Source: Aliiglaciecola sp. CAU 1673 (GTDB taxonomy: Bacteria > Pseudomonadota > Gammaproteobacteria > Enterobacterales > Alteromonadaceae). Taken from it: a DNA stretch of 64,000 nucleotides. Below are positions 54,153 to 62,325 of this stretch, in pieces; position 1 is the stretch's first letter, and each line of letters starts with the position of its first letter. The position numbers were made by a program, and so were the translations under genes. The stretch lies in NCBI RefSeq assembly GCF_029223185.1, contig NZ_JARHUG010000002.1, positions 124,001 through 188,000 of the forward strand, in the 5' to 3' direction. Under the pieces are notes generated by a model. The model did not search any database. It had not been told where the DNA came from and saw only the letters and a program-made list of their open reading frames with translations.

Positions 54153-55454
54153 TTAAGTACCGGATGGCTCGGTGTTACTGATGCTCTCGGCACGGTAAGC
54201 CATTGGCATGACTTTCACCGTTTTTACCATATTCTCATTGATTTCAATGATTTCCATCGGATAACCCGCCAAACGACAGCTGATACCCGCAGGGGGAATG
54301 GCTTCAAAATATTCTACCAACAGACCGTTAAGGGTTTTTGGCCCCTCTGTAGGGAAATGCCAGCCCATTTCTCGGTTGAGATCGCGAATGTTAGCGCTGC
54401 CATCCACCATTACACTGCCATCATCTTGAATGTTCACGTCTTTACTGTGGGTGGGCAAAATGGTGGTGGTAAAATCGCCTACGATTTCCTCAAGGATATC
54501 TTCAAGCGTAACTAAGCCCTGAATGTCTCCATATTCATCCACTACCAGGCCGATTCGTTCTTTCGCCGTTTGGAACTTATACAGCAAGGTATGCAGTGGC
54601 GTGGTTTCCGGGGTGAAGTAGATTTCCCTGACGGCACGTAGCAGGTTGGATTTAGAGAACTCATCTTTTGCCAATAGGCGCAGGGCATCCCTGACATGCA
54701 TAAAACCCACTGCATCGTCGATGGTATCCCGATAAAGCAGTACACGGGTGTGTTGGGAATGTACCAATTGCTTCTGGATATCCTTCCACTCGTCATTGAT
54801 GTCGATGCCCACAATTTCACTGCGGGGGATCATAATGTCTTCGGCGGTGACTTTTTCCAGATCCAGAATGCCCACCAACATATCCTGGTGTTTCTTGGGG
54901 ATCATGGCACCGGCTTCATGCACCACAGTGCGCAGTTCTTCACGGCTTAAGCTGTGCTCATCGCCATCCTTAGAATTGATGCGTAGCAATGCCAAAATGC
55001 CGTTAGTGATGCCGTTGACGATATACACTATCGGATAAAGGGCTTTTAGCATCGGCAACAGGAGGAAAGAACTAGGATAGGAAATCTTTTCAGGATGCAG
55101 CGCCGCCACGGTCTTTGGCGTGACTTCCGCAAAAACCAGGATCACCAGCGTCAATACAAAGGTGGCAATGGCGATACCGACATCGCCGTATAAACGCATT
55201 CCGATAATGGTGGCAATGGCTGAGGCGGCAATGTTAACCAGGTTATTGCCAATCAATATCAGGCCAATCAAGCGGTCGGGTCTGTCTAAAAGCTGACTGA
55301 CGCGTTTGGCGCCGCTGTGATTCTCTTTGACCAGATGCTTCAGGCGATATCTGTTGATAGACATCATGCCTGTCTCTGAGCTTGAAAAGTAGGCGGAGAA
55401 TAGGATCAGAATGGCCAGCAGTATAAAGAGCGTGCCGGTAGAAATATCGTCCAA
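54153..55454 (-). CDS. yfjD: CNNM/CBS-domain inner-membrane protein (YfjD/CorC family)
   Basis: A 433-residue protein with a TTG start and AGGAA 8 bases upstream. The DUF21/CNNM membrane domain has three to four transmembrane segments, including the SAYFSSSETG motif. A CBS pair (about 195-325) and a C-terminal CorC_HlyC domain follow. The family is linked to Mg2+/Co2+ efflux. In E. coli yfjD and ypjD lie next to ffh, as here, which supports the assignment. Residues GGNL and NLVNIAAS in the membrane part match the family. Confidence 0.9.
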   Translation of the reverse strand: MDDISTGTLFILLAILILFSAYFSSSETGMMSINRYRLKHLVKENHSGAKRVSQLLDRPDRLIGLILIGNNLVNIAASAIATIIGMRLYGDVGIAIATFVLTLVILVFAEVTPKTVAALHPEKISYPSSFLLLPMLKALYPIVYIVNGITNGILALLRINSKDGDEHSLSREELRTVVHEAGAMIPKKHQDMLVGILDLEKVTAEDIMIPRSEIVGIDINDEWKDIQKQLVHSQHTRVLLYRDTIDDAVGFMHVRDALRLLAKDEFSKSNLLRAVREIYFTPETTPLHTLLYKFQTAKERIGLVVDEYGDIQGLVTLEDILEEIVGDFTTTILPTHSKDVNIQDDGSVMVDGSANIRDLNREMGWHFPTEGPKTLNGLLVEYFEAIPPAGISCRLAGYPMEIIEINENMVKTVKVMPMAYRAESISNTEPSGT

Positions 55455-55590
55455 GAATGGGTTCCTGTATATCTATTGCCTTTTGGCTTACCTTTAAACG
55501 GGGCCAGTTGAACAGATTATGAGTTTTTACATGATGTCTGCTTTGGTAAGCAAGCCATCAAACAGGTGTTCAAGTTTGCCAAAGTCTGCC

Positions 55591-56385
55591 CTACATTCCT
55601 AGCAAAACTTCCTTTACGAAGCGACTGCCGAAATACGCCAGGGTGAGCAGCAATGCGCCAACGATGGTAGCAATAGCAACGGGTTTCCCCCGCCACCCCA
55701 AGCGATGATGACCTGCCAGCAAAATAACAAAGACCAACCAAGCGACGATAGATAAAACGGTTTTATGGGCCTGGTGCTGTGCAAACATGTCTTCCAGGAA
55801 GACAAAGCCACTGATCAAGGACAATGTTAACAACACCGTACCGACCAGCAACAACTTAAACAGAATGCGCTCGACAATCATCAATGGCGGCAAAGAAGAA
55901 TGCAATAAGGTTTTGGGTCGTTGCTTTAAGCGAAAATTGATATAGCCCAACTGCAGTGCGTACAGCATGCCTATCATCAGGCAGCCATAGGCAAAAAGCG
56001 CAAGCGTAATATGGGCAATCAAGCCGGGCTGCATTTCGATATGCATTAAATAGGTGTCAGGTAAAAACTGGGTGATCAGCAAAATAAGCGCGGCAAACCC
56101 ATACACTACCGGCAACATGATGGCATTTGCCATATTAAATGAGGCGATGGTCATGGCCAGCGCAATCATCCAAGCCACTAAGCACGCGACATTGGTGATA
56201 CTCATATTTTGGCCGGGCGAGGCGAAGATGGCGTCAATCAGCGCAAACAGATGCAGAACGACCGCGAGGGAAGCCACTGCCGTGGTCAGTTTGCGGGAAG
56301 GCCCTTCATGGTGAAAAAGACGGGCAGCGATTTGGGCTGCTGCCACGATATACAGCACACTGGCCAGTATTCCTAACCAATGCAT
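55591..56385 (-). CDS. ypjD: Inner-membrane cytochrome c assembly-like protein YpjD (CcsA/HemX family)
   Basis: A 264-residue protein with eight hydrophobic segments. It is in the CcsA/HemX-like superfamily (cytochrome c assembly type) and matches E. coli YpjD by length, topology and position between yfjD and ffh. Its biochemical role is not settled. GGGGGGCAAAGG precedes the ATG. It is divergent from ffh. Confidence 0.88.
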   Translation of the reverse strand: MHWLGILASVLYIVAAAQIAARLFHHEGPSRKLTTAVASLAVVLHLFALIDAIFASPGQNMSITNVACLVAWMIALAMTIASFNMANAIMLPVVYGFAALILLITQFLPDTYLMHIEMQPGLIAHITLALFAYGCLMIGMLYALQLGYINFRLKQRPKTLLHSSLPPLMIVERILFKLLLVGTVLLTLSLISGFVFLEDMFAQHQAHKTVLSIVAWLVFVILLAGHHRLGWRGKPVAIATIVGALLLTLAYFGSRFVKEVLLGM

Positions 56386-56699
56386 GGCCTTTGCCCCCCG
56401 ATTACCATGATAAAACGATTTCCTTTCAACAGATTAAGCCAGAGACACAGGCCTCAAGCATCGCTTAAAAACGGCCGTCAGTATAGCCAAAGCACAGTCC
56501 TGAGATCCAGAGGACGCGTCTGTTGTTACCTAATGGGGAAAAGCCGGTGCATATATTCGATTGACTCTTGTATAATCCGCCCCCACATACCGTTATCAGA
56601 TTTGCGCGCCGTGTCCAATGACTCTTGCGGCGCAGAAAAGCCCGATTAACCCAGCGTGGTTTGGATATCAGCCGGGCAACCTAGCAGGACAGAAAGACT
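56386..56699. other. Divergent intergenic region between ypjD and ffh
   Basis: About 314 bases with no supported gene. It should carry the promoters of ypjD (minus) and the ffh-rplS block (plus). TATAAT occurs at 56571-56576 in TTGTATAAT, with no proper -35 at 17 bases. A TTGACT lies only 4 bases before it, too close to be paired. CAGGACAGAAAGACT is before the ffh ATG. Confidence 0.6.
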
Positions 56700-58076
56700 A
56701 TGTTTGAAAATCTCACCGAACGATTAGGCAAAACGCTGAAAAACATCAGCGGACGAGGCCGGTTAACTGAAGACAATATCAAGGACACTCTGCGTGAAGT
56801 GCGCATGGCCTTGTTAGAAGCAGACGTCGCCCTGCCGGTTGTGCGTGAGTTTATTAACCAGGTAAAAGAAAAGGCAGTAGGTATTGAGGTCAGTAAGAGC
56901 CTTAACCCCGGCCAGGTGTTTATCAAAATAGTACGCACCGAACTCGAAAGTATCATGGGCCAGGCCAATGAAAAGTTGAACCTGGCTGCACAACCGCCGG
57001 CAGTAGTGATGATGGCGGGTTTGCAGGGGGCCGGTAAAACCACCAGTGTCGGCAAGCTAGCCCGATTCCTGCGTGAGCGGGAAAAGAAAAAGGTGATGGT
57101 GGTCAGTGCCGACATTTACCGTCCGGCTGCGATTAAACAGCTGGAAACCCTGGCCAGCGAAGTAGGGGTAACCTTTCATCCATCCACGATAGAACAAAAG
57201 CCGGTGGATATCGTGCGAGGGGCCATCGATGCCGCTCGCAAACAATTCTTCGATGTGCTGTTGGTGGATACCGCCGGTCGATTGCATGTAGACGGCGAGA
57301 TGATGGAAGAGATCAAGGCTCTGCATCAAGCCATTAAGCCGGTGGAAACCTTGTTTGTGGTGGATGCCATGACTGGCCAGGATGCGGCCAATACCGCCAA
57401 AGCTTTCAATGATGCCTTGCCACTGACCGGCGTGATTTTGACCAAGGCCGACGGTGATGCCCGTGGCGGTGCCGCATTGTCGGTGCGTCACATTACCGGC
57501 AAACCGATCAAATTTATGGGTATGGGTGAGAAATCCGATGCCTTAGAGCCTTTCCACCCGGATCGGGTCGCCTCTCGTATTTTGGGCATGGGCGATGTAC
57601 TTAGCCTGATCGAAGAAGTGGAACGCAAGGTCGATAAGGACAAGGCACAGAAACTGGCCAAAAAGGTTCAAAAAGGCAAAGGCTTTGATTTGCAGGACTT
57701 TAAAGAGCAGCTCGAGCAAATGCGTAATATGGGCGGCATGATGTCTATGCTCGACAAACTGCCGGGTATGGGGCAGATGTCCGAGCAAATTAAAGATAAG
57801 GCTAACGACAAATCCTTTAATCAGATGGAAGCCATTATTAATTCCATGACCCCGGCAGAGCGTGAGCGCCCAGATATCATCAAAGGTTCACGAAAACGTC
57901 GTATTGCAGCGGGGTCGGGCACAGAAATTCAGGATGTGAACCGCCTGCTCAAGCAATTCACCCAAATGCAGAAGATGATGAAAAAGATGACCGGCGGCGG
58001 CATGTCCAAGATGATGAAACGCATGAAGGGCATGATGCCCCCCGGCGGCCCAGGCGGTATGTTCCCGCGCGGCTAA
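56700..58076 (+). CDS. ffh: Signal recognition particle GTPase Ffh (SRP54)
   Basis: A 458-residue protein. The N domain is 1-95, and the G domain has P-loop GLQGAGKTTSVGKLA, the DTAGR motif (LLVDTAGRLHVD), TKADGDARGG and the closing GMGDV. The Met-rich M domain (about 320-458) ends in MPPGGPGGMFPRG. It binds 4.5S RNA and signal sequences and delivers ribosomes to FtsY. The gene is upstream of rpsP-rimM-trmD-rplS as in many gammaproteobacteria, but is separated from them by a repeat-bearing spacer. Confidence 0.97.
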   Translation: MFENLTERLGKTLKNISGRGRLTEDNIKDTLREVRMALLEADVALPVVREFINQVKEKAVGIEVSKSLNPGQVFIKIVRTELESIMGQANEKLNLAAQPPAVVMMAGLQGAGKTTSVGKLARFLREREKKKVMVVSADIYRPAAIKQLETLASEVGVTFHPSTIEQKPVDIVRGAIDAARKQFFDVLLVDTAGRLHVDGEMMEEIKALHQAIKPVETLFVVDAMTGQDAANTAKAFNDALPLTGVILTKADGDARGGAALSVRHITGKPIKFMGMGEKSDALEPFHPDRVASRILGMGDVLSLIEEVERKVDKDKAQKLAKKVQKGKGFDLQDFKEQLEQMRNMGGMMSMLDKLPGMGQMSEQIKDKANDKSFNQMEAIINSMTPAERERPDIIKGSRKRRIAAGSGTEIQDVNRLLKQFTQMQKMMKKMTGGGMSKMMKRMKGMMPPGGPGGMFPRG

Positions 58077-58090
58077 GCTTTTATTGATTT

Positions 58091-58121
58091 GAGGCGCGTT
58101 CCTTTAAACTGGACACGCCTC
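58091..58121 (+). terminator. Imperfect hairpin after ffh at the edge of the heptamer array
   Basis: GAGGCGCGTTCC on the left pairs, with one mismatch/bulge, with GGACACGCCTC on the right. The right arm runs into the first repeat unit. No T tract follows because the repeat array comes next, so termination here would be weak or Rho-dependent. Confidence 0.4.
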
Positions 58122-58173
58122 ACGCCTCACGCCTCACGCCTCACGCCTCACGCCTCACGCCTCACGCCTCACG
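58118..58173. repeat. 7-bp tandem array, 8 perfect copies of CCTCACG
   Basis: Eight identical copies of CCTCACG in the non-coding gap between ffh and rpsP. The unit length is not a multiple of three and no frame crosses it. Perfect copies suggest recent slippage. The array abuts the right arm of the ffh 3' hairpin, so it may have grown from it. Confidence 0.95.
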
Positions 58174-58295
58174 TGAATAAACCTTGCATTAGCCCCCATA
58201 ATCCGTACAATACCGCGGCCCTTTAGCCTGTCATCCTTTTTGGCTGAGCTTTGGGCAAGTAAGTAATGTTAACGCTTAACGAGTTTGAGGCAATT

Positions 58296-58544
58296 ATGGT
58301 TACTATTCGTTTACAGCGTGGTGGCGCCAAAAAGCGTCCATTTTATCAGGTCGTAGTAGCAGACAGCCGTCGCGCACGCGATGGTCGTTTCATCGAGAAC
58401 ATCGGTTTCTTCAACCCTACCGCTATGGGTAAGGAAGAGAAACTGCGTATCGACCTGGACCGCGTTGAGCATTGGGTCGGCGTAGGCGCAAGCCTGTCCG
58501 AGCGCGTTGCTCGCCTGGTCAAAGATGCAAAAGCAGCCGCTTAA
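58296..58544 (+). CDS. rpsP: 30S ribosomal protein S16
   Basis: An 82-residue protein from the ATG at 58296, with TGAGG about 8 bases upstream; the longer frame upstream is rejected because S16 always starts here. [24 protein letters not shown] is the family signature, and the length is normal. It is a 30S assembly protein. First gene of the rpsP-rimM-trmD-rplS block, with rimM 20 bases downstream. Confidence 0.98.
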   Translation: MVTIRLQRGGAKKRPFYQVVVADSRRARDGRFIENIGFFNPTAMGKEEKLRIDLDRVEHWVGVGASLSERVARLVKDAKAAA

Positions 58545-58564
58545 GCTGCTAAAGAAGGTATAGG

Positions 58565-59095
58565 ATGAGTAAAGCATCAGACACTCTGGTGGTTGGCAAG
58601 GTCGGTGCGCCTTATGGCGTTAAAGGCTGGGTTAAAATCACTTCCTATACCGATTACCCTGCGGGGATATTCGACTACAAACCCTGGCTGATTCGTCAGG
58701 GCGATAGTCTGAAGGAATTGCAGGTGGACCTATGGCGTGAGCAAGGCAAAAGCCTGATCGCCAAACTGGTTGGGGTTGAGGATCGGGACGCAGCCGACAG
58801 GTTGAAGAACCTGGAGATTTGCATCATTGCCGATCAACTGCCGCCGCTGGAAGAAGGTGATTATTACTGGCGCGATTTGGTGGGACTCAAAGTGGTAACC
58901 GAAAAAGGTTATGACCTTGGGACTATCAGGGAACTGTTTGAAACAGGCTCCAACGATGTGCTGGTGGTAAAGGCTAATGTTAATGACGCCTTTGGTCAGA
59001 AAGAACGCATGCTCCCCTTCCTGATGGAACAGGTAGTGAAGAAGGTGGATCTGGCAGCGAAAACCATGGTGGTGGACTGGGATCCGGAGTTCTGA
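58565..59095 (+). CDS. rimM: 16S rRNA processing/30S maturation factor RimM
   Basis: A 176-residue protein. The N-terminal RimM domain carries [16 protein letters not shown] near residue 10, and a C-terminal PRC-barrel domain includes [11 protein letters not shown] and the P-F-L-x-E-Q-V motif. It assists maturation of the 30S head and binds S19. Its TGATG stop-start overlap with trmD shows translational coupling. Confidence 0.96.
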   Translation: MSKASDTLVVGKVGAPYGVKGWVKITSYTDYPAGIFDYKPWLIRQGDSLKELQVDLWREQGKSLIAKLVGVEDRDAADRLKNLEICIIADQLPPLEEGDYYWRDLVGLKVVTEKGYDLGTIRELFETGSNDVLVVKANVNDAFGQKERMLPFLMEQVVKKVDLAAKTMVVDWDPEF

Positions 59096-59853
59096 TGACC
59101 CGCAAGTTTTGTGTGGTCTCGTTGTTTCCGGAAATGTTCTCGACATTCACTCAGCAAGGGGTGTTTGGACGGGCAGTAAAATCCGGTCTGCTGTCGGTAG
59201 AGTGCTTCAATCCGAGGGACTTTACCCATGATAAACATCGTACGGTTGACGATCGCCCTTACGGCGGCGGCCCGGGGATGCTGATGATGGTGCAGCCGCT
59301 GACAGATGCCATTCACGCCGCCAAACAGGTGGTGGGAGACAATCCTAAGGTGATTTATTTATCGCCTCAGGGCAAAAAATTAGACCAGCAAGGGGTCAAG
59401 CGACTCTCTGAAATGGAGAATCTTATCCTGGTTGCTGGTCGCTATGAAGGCATCGATGAGCGAGTCATAGAAACCGAAATCGACGAAGAATGGTCGATAG
59501 GGGACTATGTCTTGAGTGGCGGGGAACTCCCGGCCATGGTGTTGATGGATGCAGTAGCGCGGTTTGTGCCCGGTGTACTGGGGCACGATCAATCCGCCGA
59601 GCAGGACTCCTTTACCGGAGGATTGCTGGATTGTCCGCACTATACGCGTCCTGAAGACCTCAACGGGCGCCTGGTACCGGACGTATTATTGTCCGGTAAC
59701 CATGAAAAAATCAGGCAGTGGCGGTTAAAACAGTCGCTGGGGAGAACCTGGCAACGACGCCCTGAATTGTTAAACGACCTGGCTCTGACTGAGGAGCAAA
59801 GACGCCTGCTTGAGCAGTTCAAGCGCGAGTCTTCGCAGCAAGACGACAGTTAA
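59095..59853 (+). CDS. trmD: tRNA (guanine37-N1)-methyltransferase TrmD
   Basis: A 252-residue SPOUT methyltransferase. The knot motifs are visible: [35 protein letters not shown] and [25 protein letters not shown]. It methylates G37 of tRNAs to prevent frameshifting. The length is normal for the family. It overlaps rimM by one base and lies 19 bases before rplS. Confidence 0.97.
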   Translation: MTRKFCVVSLFPEMFSTFTQQGVFGRAVKSGLLSVECFNPRDFTHDKHRTVDDRPYGGGPGMLMMVQPLTDAIHAAKQVVGDNPKVIYLSPQGKKLDQQGVKRLSEMENLILVAGRYEGIDERVIETEIDEEWSIGDYVLSGGELPAMVLMDAVARFVPGVLGHDQSAEQDSFTGGLLDCPHYTRPEDLNGRLVPDVLLSGNHEKIRQWRLKQSLGRTWQRRPELLNDLALTEEQRRLLEQFKRESSQQDDS

Positions 59854-59872
59854 TCCAGGATGAGAGGTTATG

Positions 59873-60232
59873 ATGAGCAAGATCAATCAAGATATCATCA
59901 AGCGTATTGAAGAAGAGCAGATGAAGAAAGACGTACCTGCGTTTGGCCCCGGTGACACCGTGGTTGTTCAGGTACGCGTTAAAGAAGGTGACAAAGAGCG
60001 TCTTCAGGCTTACGAAGGCGTTGTAATCGCTAAGCGTAACCGTGGCCTGCACTCGGCTTTCACCGTTCGTAAAATCTCCAGCGGTGAAGGTGTTGAGCGT
60101 GTATTCCAGACTCACAGCCCGGCCATTGCTTCTATCGAAGTGAAGCGTCGTGGTGCTGTTCGTCGCGCCAAGCTGTACTATCTGCGTGAGCGTAGCGGTA
60201 AGTCTGCACGTATCAGAGAAAAGCTTAACTAA
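59873..60232 (+). CDS. rplS: 50S ribosomal protein L19
   Basis: A 119-residue protein. Two adjacent ATGs occur; the second (59873) has GAGG at 6 bases and fits the family start, so it is chosen. [32 protein letters not shown] and the [13 protein letters not shown] end are typical. L19 lies at the 30S-50S interface. Last gene of the block, followed by a strong terminator. Confidence 0.98.
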   Translation: MSKINQDIIKRIEEEQMKKDVPAFGPGDTVVVQVRVKEGDKERLQAYEGVVIAKRNRGLHSAFTVRKISSGEGVERVFQTHSPAIASIEVKRRGAVRRAKLYYLRERSGKSARIREKLN

Positions 60233-60261
60233 GAATTTTTATCCCGTTGACATTACTTACG

Positions 60262-60289
60262 AAAAAGCCCGGCAATTGCCGGGCTTTTT
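60262..60289. terminator. Terminator between rplS and the HAD-family gene
   Basis: A 28-base perfect palindrome, A5-GCCCGGCAA-TTGCCGGGC-T5, serving the plus-strand rplS operon. It also lies at the 3' end of the minus-strand HAD gene and can terminate in both directions. Confidence 0.95.
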
Positions 60290-60875
60290 AATATCCGTCA
60301 AACCATACCAATAACTCATCTAATTGCTTGATGCGCAGCCCTGTCGGGAGGCCGCCATCATCGCGAGCCGCTACCAAGCAGGATGGCATACCGGCATTGG
60401 CTGCGGCTTGCATATCAATCGCATGATCGCCCACAAACACTAACTCCTCAGCCGGTATTTTCCATCGTTTGCTGATATGCAAAAGTCCATCCGGCGCCGG
60501 TTTGGGAGCGCAATCTTCGCGGGTTAACACCAGGGAAATCGGAATACTAAGTCGCTGCATTATAATATCGGTGGTCTGGCGTCGATTGCGGGTCAAAATG
60601 GCCATCGGAATGTTCTTGCTTTGCAAAGCACCAAGGGTGGTTTGCACACCCGGAAGCAAAATAGCCTGATGTGCAGCATATAACTCATGACGCTCAACAA
60701 TGGCCATGAGTCCGGCCTGTCGCTCCTCTGGTTGTGAAGCGATATGCTCAAGCACATAGCTGTGCTCCGGTGCGCCTATTTCTGCTTTTAAACGGGGGAA
60801 ATTCAAAGGGGAGGTGATCAAGGTATCATCCAAGTCGAAGATAATGCCTCTAAAGGACTTTTGTGTTAGCCGCAT
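60288..60875 (-). CDS. HAD-superfamily hydrolase (phosphoglycolate phosphatase-like)
   Basis: A 195-residue HAD-IA hydrolase. Motif I is IFDLDDTL near residue 13, motif II LTRNRR, motif III VLTREDCAPKPAPDGL with the catalytic lysine, and motif IV FVGDHAIDM. It dephosphorylates a small phosphate ester. Gph-like by form, but the substrate is not shown. It follows the solute-binding gene by 6 bases on the same strand, so co-transcription is likely. Confidence 0.88.
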   Translation of the reverse strand: MRLTQKSFRGIIFDLDDTLITSPLNFPRLKAEIGAPEHSYVLEHIASQPEERQAGLMAIVERHELYAAHQAILLPGVQTTLGALQSKNIPMAILTRNRRQTTDIIMQRLSIPISLVLTREDCAPKPAPDGLLHISKRWKIPAEELVFVGDHAIDMQAAANAGMPSCLVAARDDGGLPTGLRIKQLDELLVWFDGY

Positions 60876-60881
60876 CTTGGA

Positions 60882-61625
60882 TTAATACTGCATTAAAAGC
60901 TGATAAGTGTCAGTTTTCATGACGTTTTTCATGGCTTTATTCAGACGTTTAAGCATCCATGGCTCGGTCTTCAATCCCGCTGCTAAATATAGCTTTCTGG
61001 TGAGCTCAGGTTGCTTGAATAACACCTTGATGCGTTTTTCACCCACCCCCAGTTCATTCAGCCTATAACGGATGGCGATCGGATCGGTAAAAAGCAGATC
61101 GATACGTTTATTTAGCAGCAGGTTAACCTGCTCCTGCAAGGTGGCTACCAAAAACAGGTTCTTATCATCCGTAAAGCCGGCTTTGGTTAAATATTCGTGA
61201 GAATAGGAATCGCGAATAACGCCAAATACATAGGCTTGTGATTGATCCAATTCGGTTAGTTGCAGGTCCTCTCTCTCGGCTAAACCGACGACCGCAACAT
61301 TGAGCTCTGCCACTGGCCCAATCCAGTGAAAATGTTCAACCCGATCAGGGGTTTGTAGCATGGAGTAGATAAGGGTATTTTCGTTGTCTTTGGCCAGGCT
61401 GTAGGCTCTTGCCCAAGGCATGATCTGTATGTCGGCCTCAAGACCGGCCTCTTCCAGCACCATCTTAAGGATTTGAGTTGCCGAGCCGGTGATCACATCC
61501 TCAAGCAGATATTGCACCGGAGGATGGTGCTCTGTGACGATTTTAAGATCGGCAGCACCAGCGTCTTTCAAAGACAGGATGAAGGTAAAGGCTAAAAAGA
61601 AAAGTGAGGCTCTCAAGGTATCCAT
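60882..61625 (-). CDS. Periplasmic solute-binding protein (SBP_bac_3-like)
   Basis: A 247-residue protein with a signal peptide (hydrophobic SLFFLAFTFILSL, cleavage near GAA at about 24). The mature part has the type 3 substrate-binding fold, with AGLEADIQIMPWARAY in the first lobe and a ...LLFTDPIAIRYRL stretch in the second. No permease or ATPase gene is adjacent, so it may be a stand-alone sensor-type protein rather than a transporter subunit. The ligand is unknown; this lineage often includes amino acid and polar-compound binders. Confidence 0.82.
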   Translation of the reverse strand: MDTLRASLFFLAFTFILSLKDAGAADLKIVTEHHPPVQYLLEDVITGSATQILKMVLEEAGLEADIQIMPWARAYSLAKDNENTLIYSMLQTPDRVEHFHWIGPVAELNVAVVGLAEREDLQLTELDQSQAYVFGVIRDSYSHEYLTKAGFTDDKNLFLVATLQEQVNLLLNKRIDLLFTDPIAIRYRLNELGVGEKRIKVLFKQPELTRKLYLAAGLKTEPWMLKRLNKAMKNVMKTDTYQLLMQY

Positions 61626-61751
61626 CGATACTCAATTGGGACAGATTTTTAGCCTAACAGAAGAATGTTTTTCCTGCCCAATTTGAAACAATAATAAGAG
61701 AAATAATTACTAGTTTCTGGGGGTATCTGTATAGGGGGATGTGAAGGCTCT

Positions 61752-62237
61752 TTACCCGGGGCGCTTAATTCTCGCCAGAAACCTATCCAGCGCCCCGCCA
61801 AAAGCCTGTTTTTCTCTGGCGCCTAAGGGGGGAGGACCGCCGGACTGAATGCCACTGGCGCGCATTGTATCCATGAAGTCGCGTATATTCAGGCGCTGGC
61901 GAATATTTTCTTTACTGAACGTTTCCCCTCTTGGACTGATAACTTCGGCACCTTTGGCTATCACCTCTGCCGCCAGAGGGATGTCCTGAGTAATCACCAA
62001 ATCGCCGGACGAGACCCTTCTGACAATCTCGTTGTCAGCCATATCAAAGCCTTTTTCAACCTGTAGTGCACGTACATACTTTGAAGCCGGTAGTTTTTGC
62101 GCTGAGTTAGCAACCAGCATGGTCAGCGTGCCTGTTCTTTGCGCCGCCCGGTAAAGGATTTCTCTGATTACATTGGGACAGGCATCAGCATCCACCCAAA
62201 TGGTGGGACCTTGTTCACGCTGTTCTGAAGAGACCAT
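61752..62237 (-). CDS. yaiI: YaiI/YqxD family protein (UPF0178, DUF188)
   Basis: A 161-residue protein. The family motif WVDADACPN is near residue 14, then [11 protein letters not shown] and a C-terminal [27 protein letters not shown] stretch, the usual DUF188 landmarks. It has a PIN-like fold and an unknown function; a nuclease role has been proposed. No ribosome binding site problem. The gene is divergent from the sensor kinase that follows. Confidence 0.88.
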   Translation of the reverse strand: MVSSEQREQGPTIWVDADACPNVIREILYRAAQRTGTLTMLVANSAQKLPASKYVRALQVEKGFDMADNEIVRRVSSGDLVITQDIPLAAEVIAKGAEVISPRGETFSKENIRQRLNIRDFMDTMRASGIQSGGPPPLGAREKQAFGGALDRFLARIKRPG

Positions 62238-62325
62238 TTCGTCCTTAACTTGCTAATTTCACTAGAGGCAGTTGAATATCGGATGCTATGTTATCAGGCA
62301 CAGCCTTCTGACCAAAGCCGTTCTT

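Noticed and set aside
56561-56576. TTGACT and TATAAT before ffh as a promoter pair
   Set aside because: The two boxes are only 4 bases apart; about 17 are needed. The TATAAT alone may still be a -10 box.
56380-56649. An 89-codon open frame between ypjD and ffh
   Set aside because: It overlaps the divergent promoter region, has no ribosome binding site and an irregular composition.
58118-58173. Heptamer array as a CRISPR array
   Set aside because: Copies are 7 bp with no unique spacers, and no cas gene is in the window.
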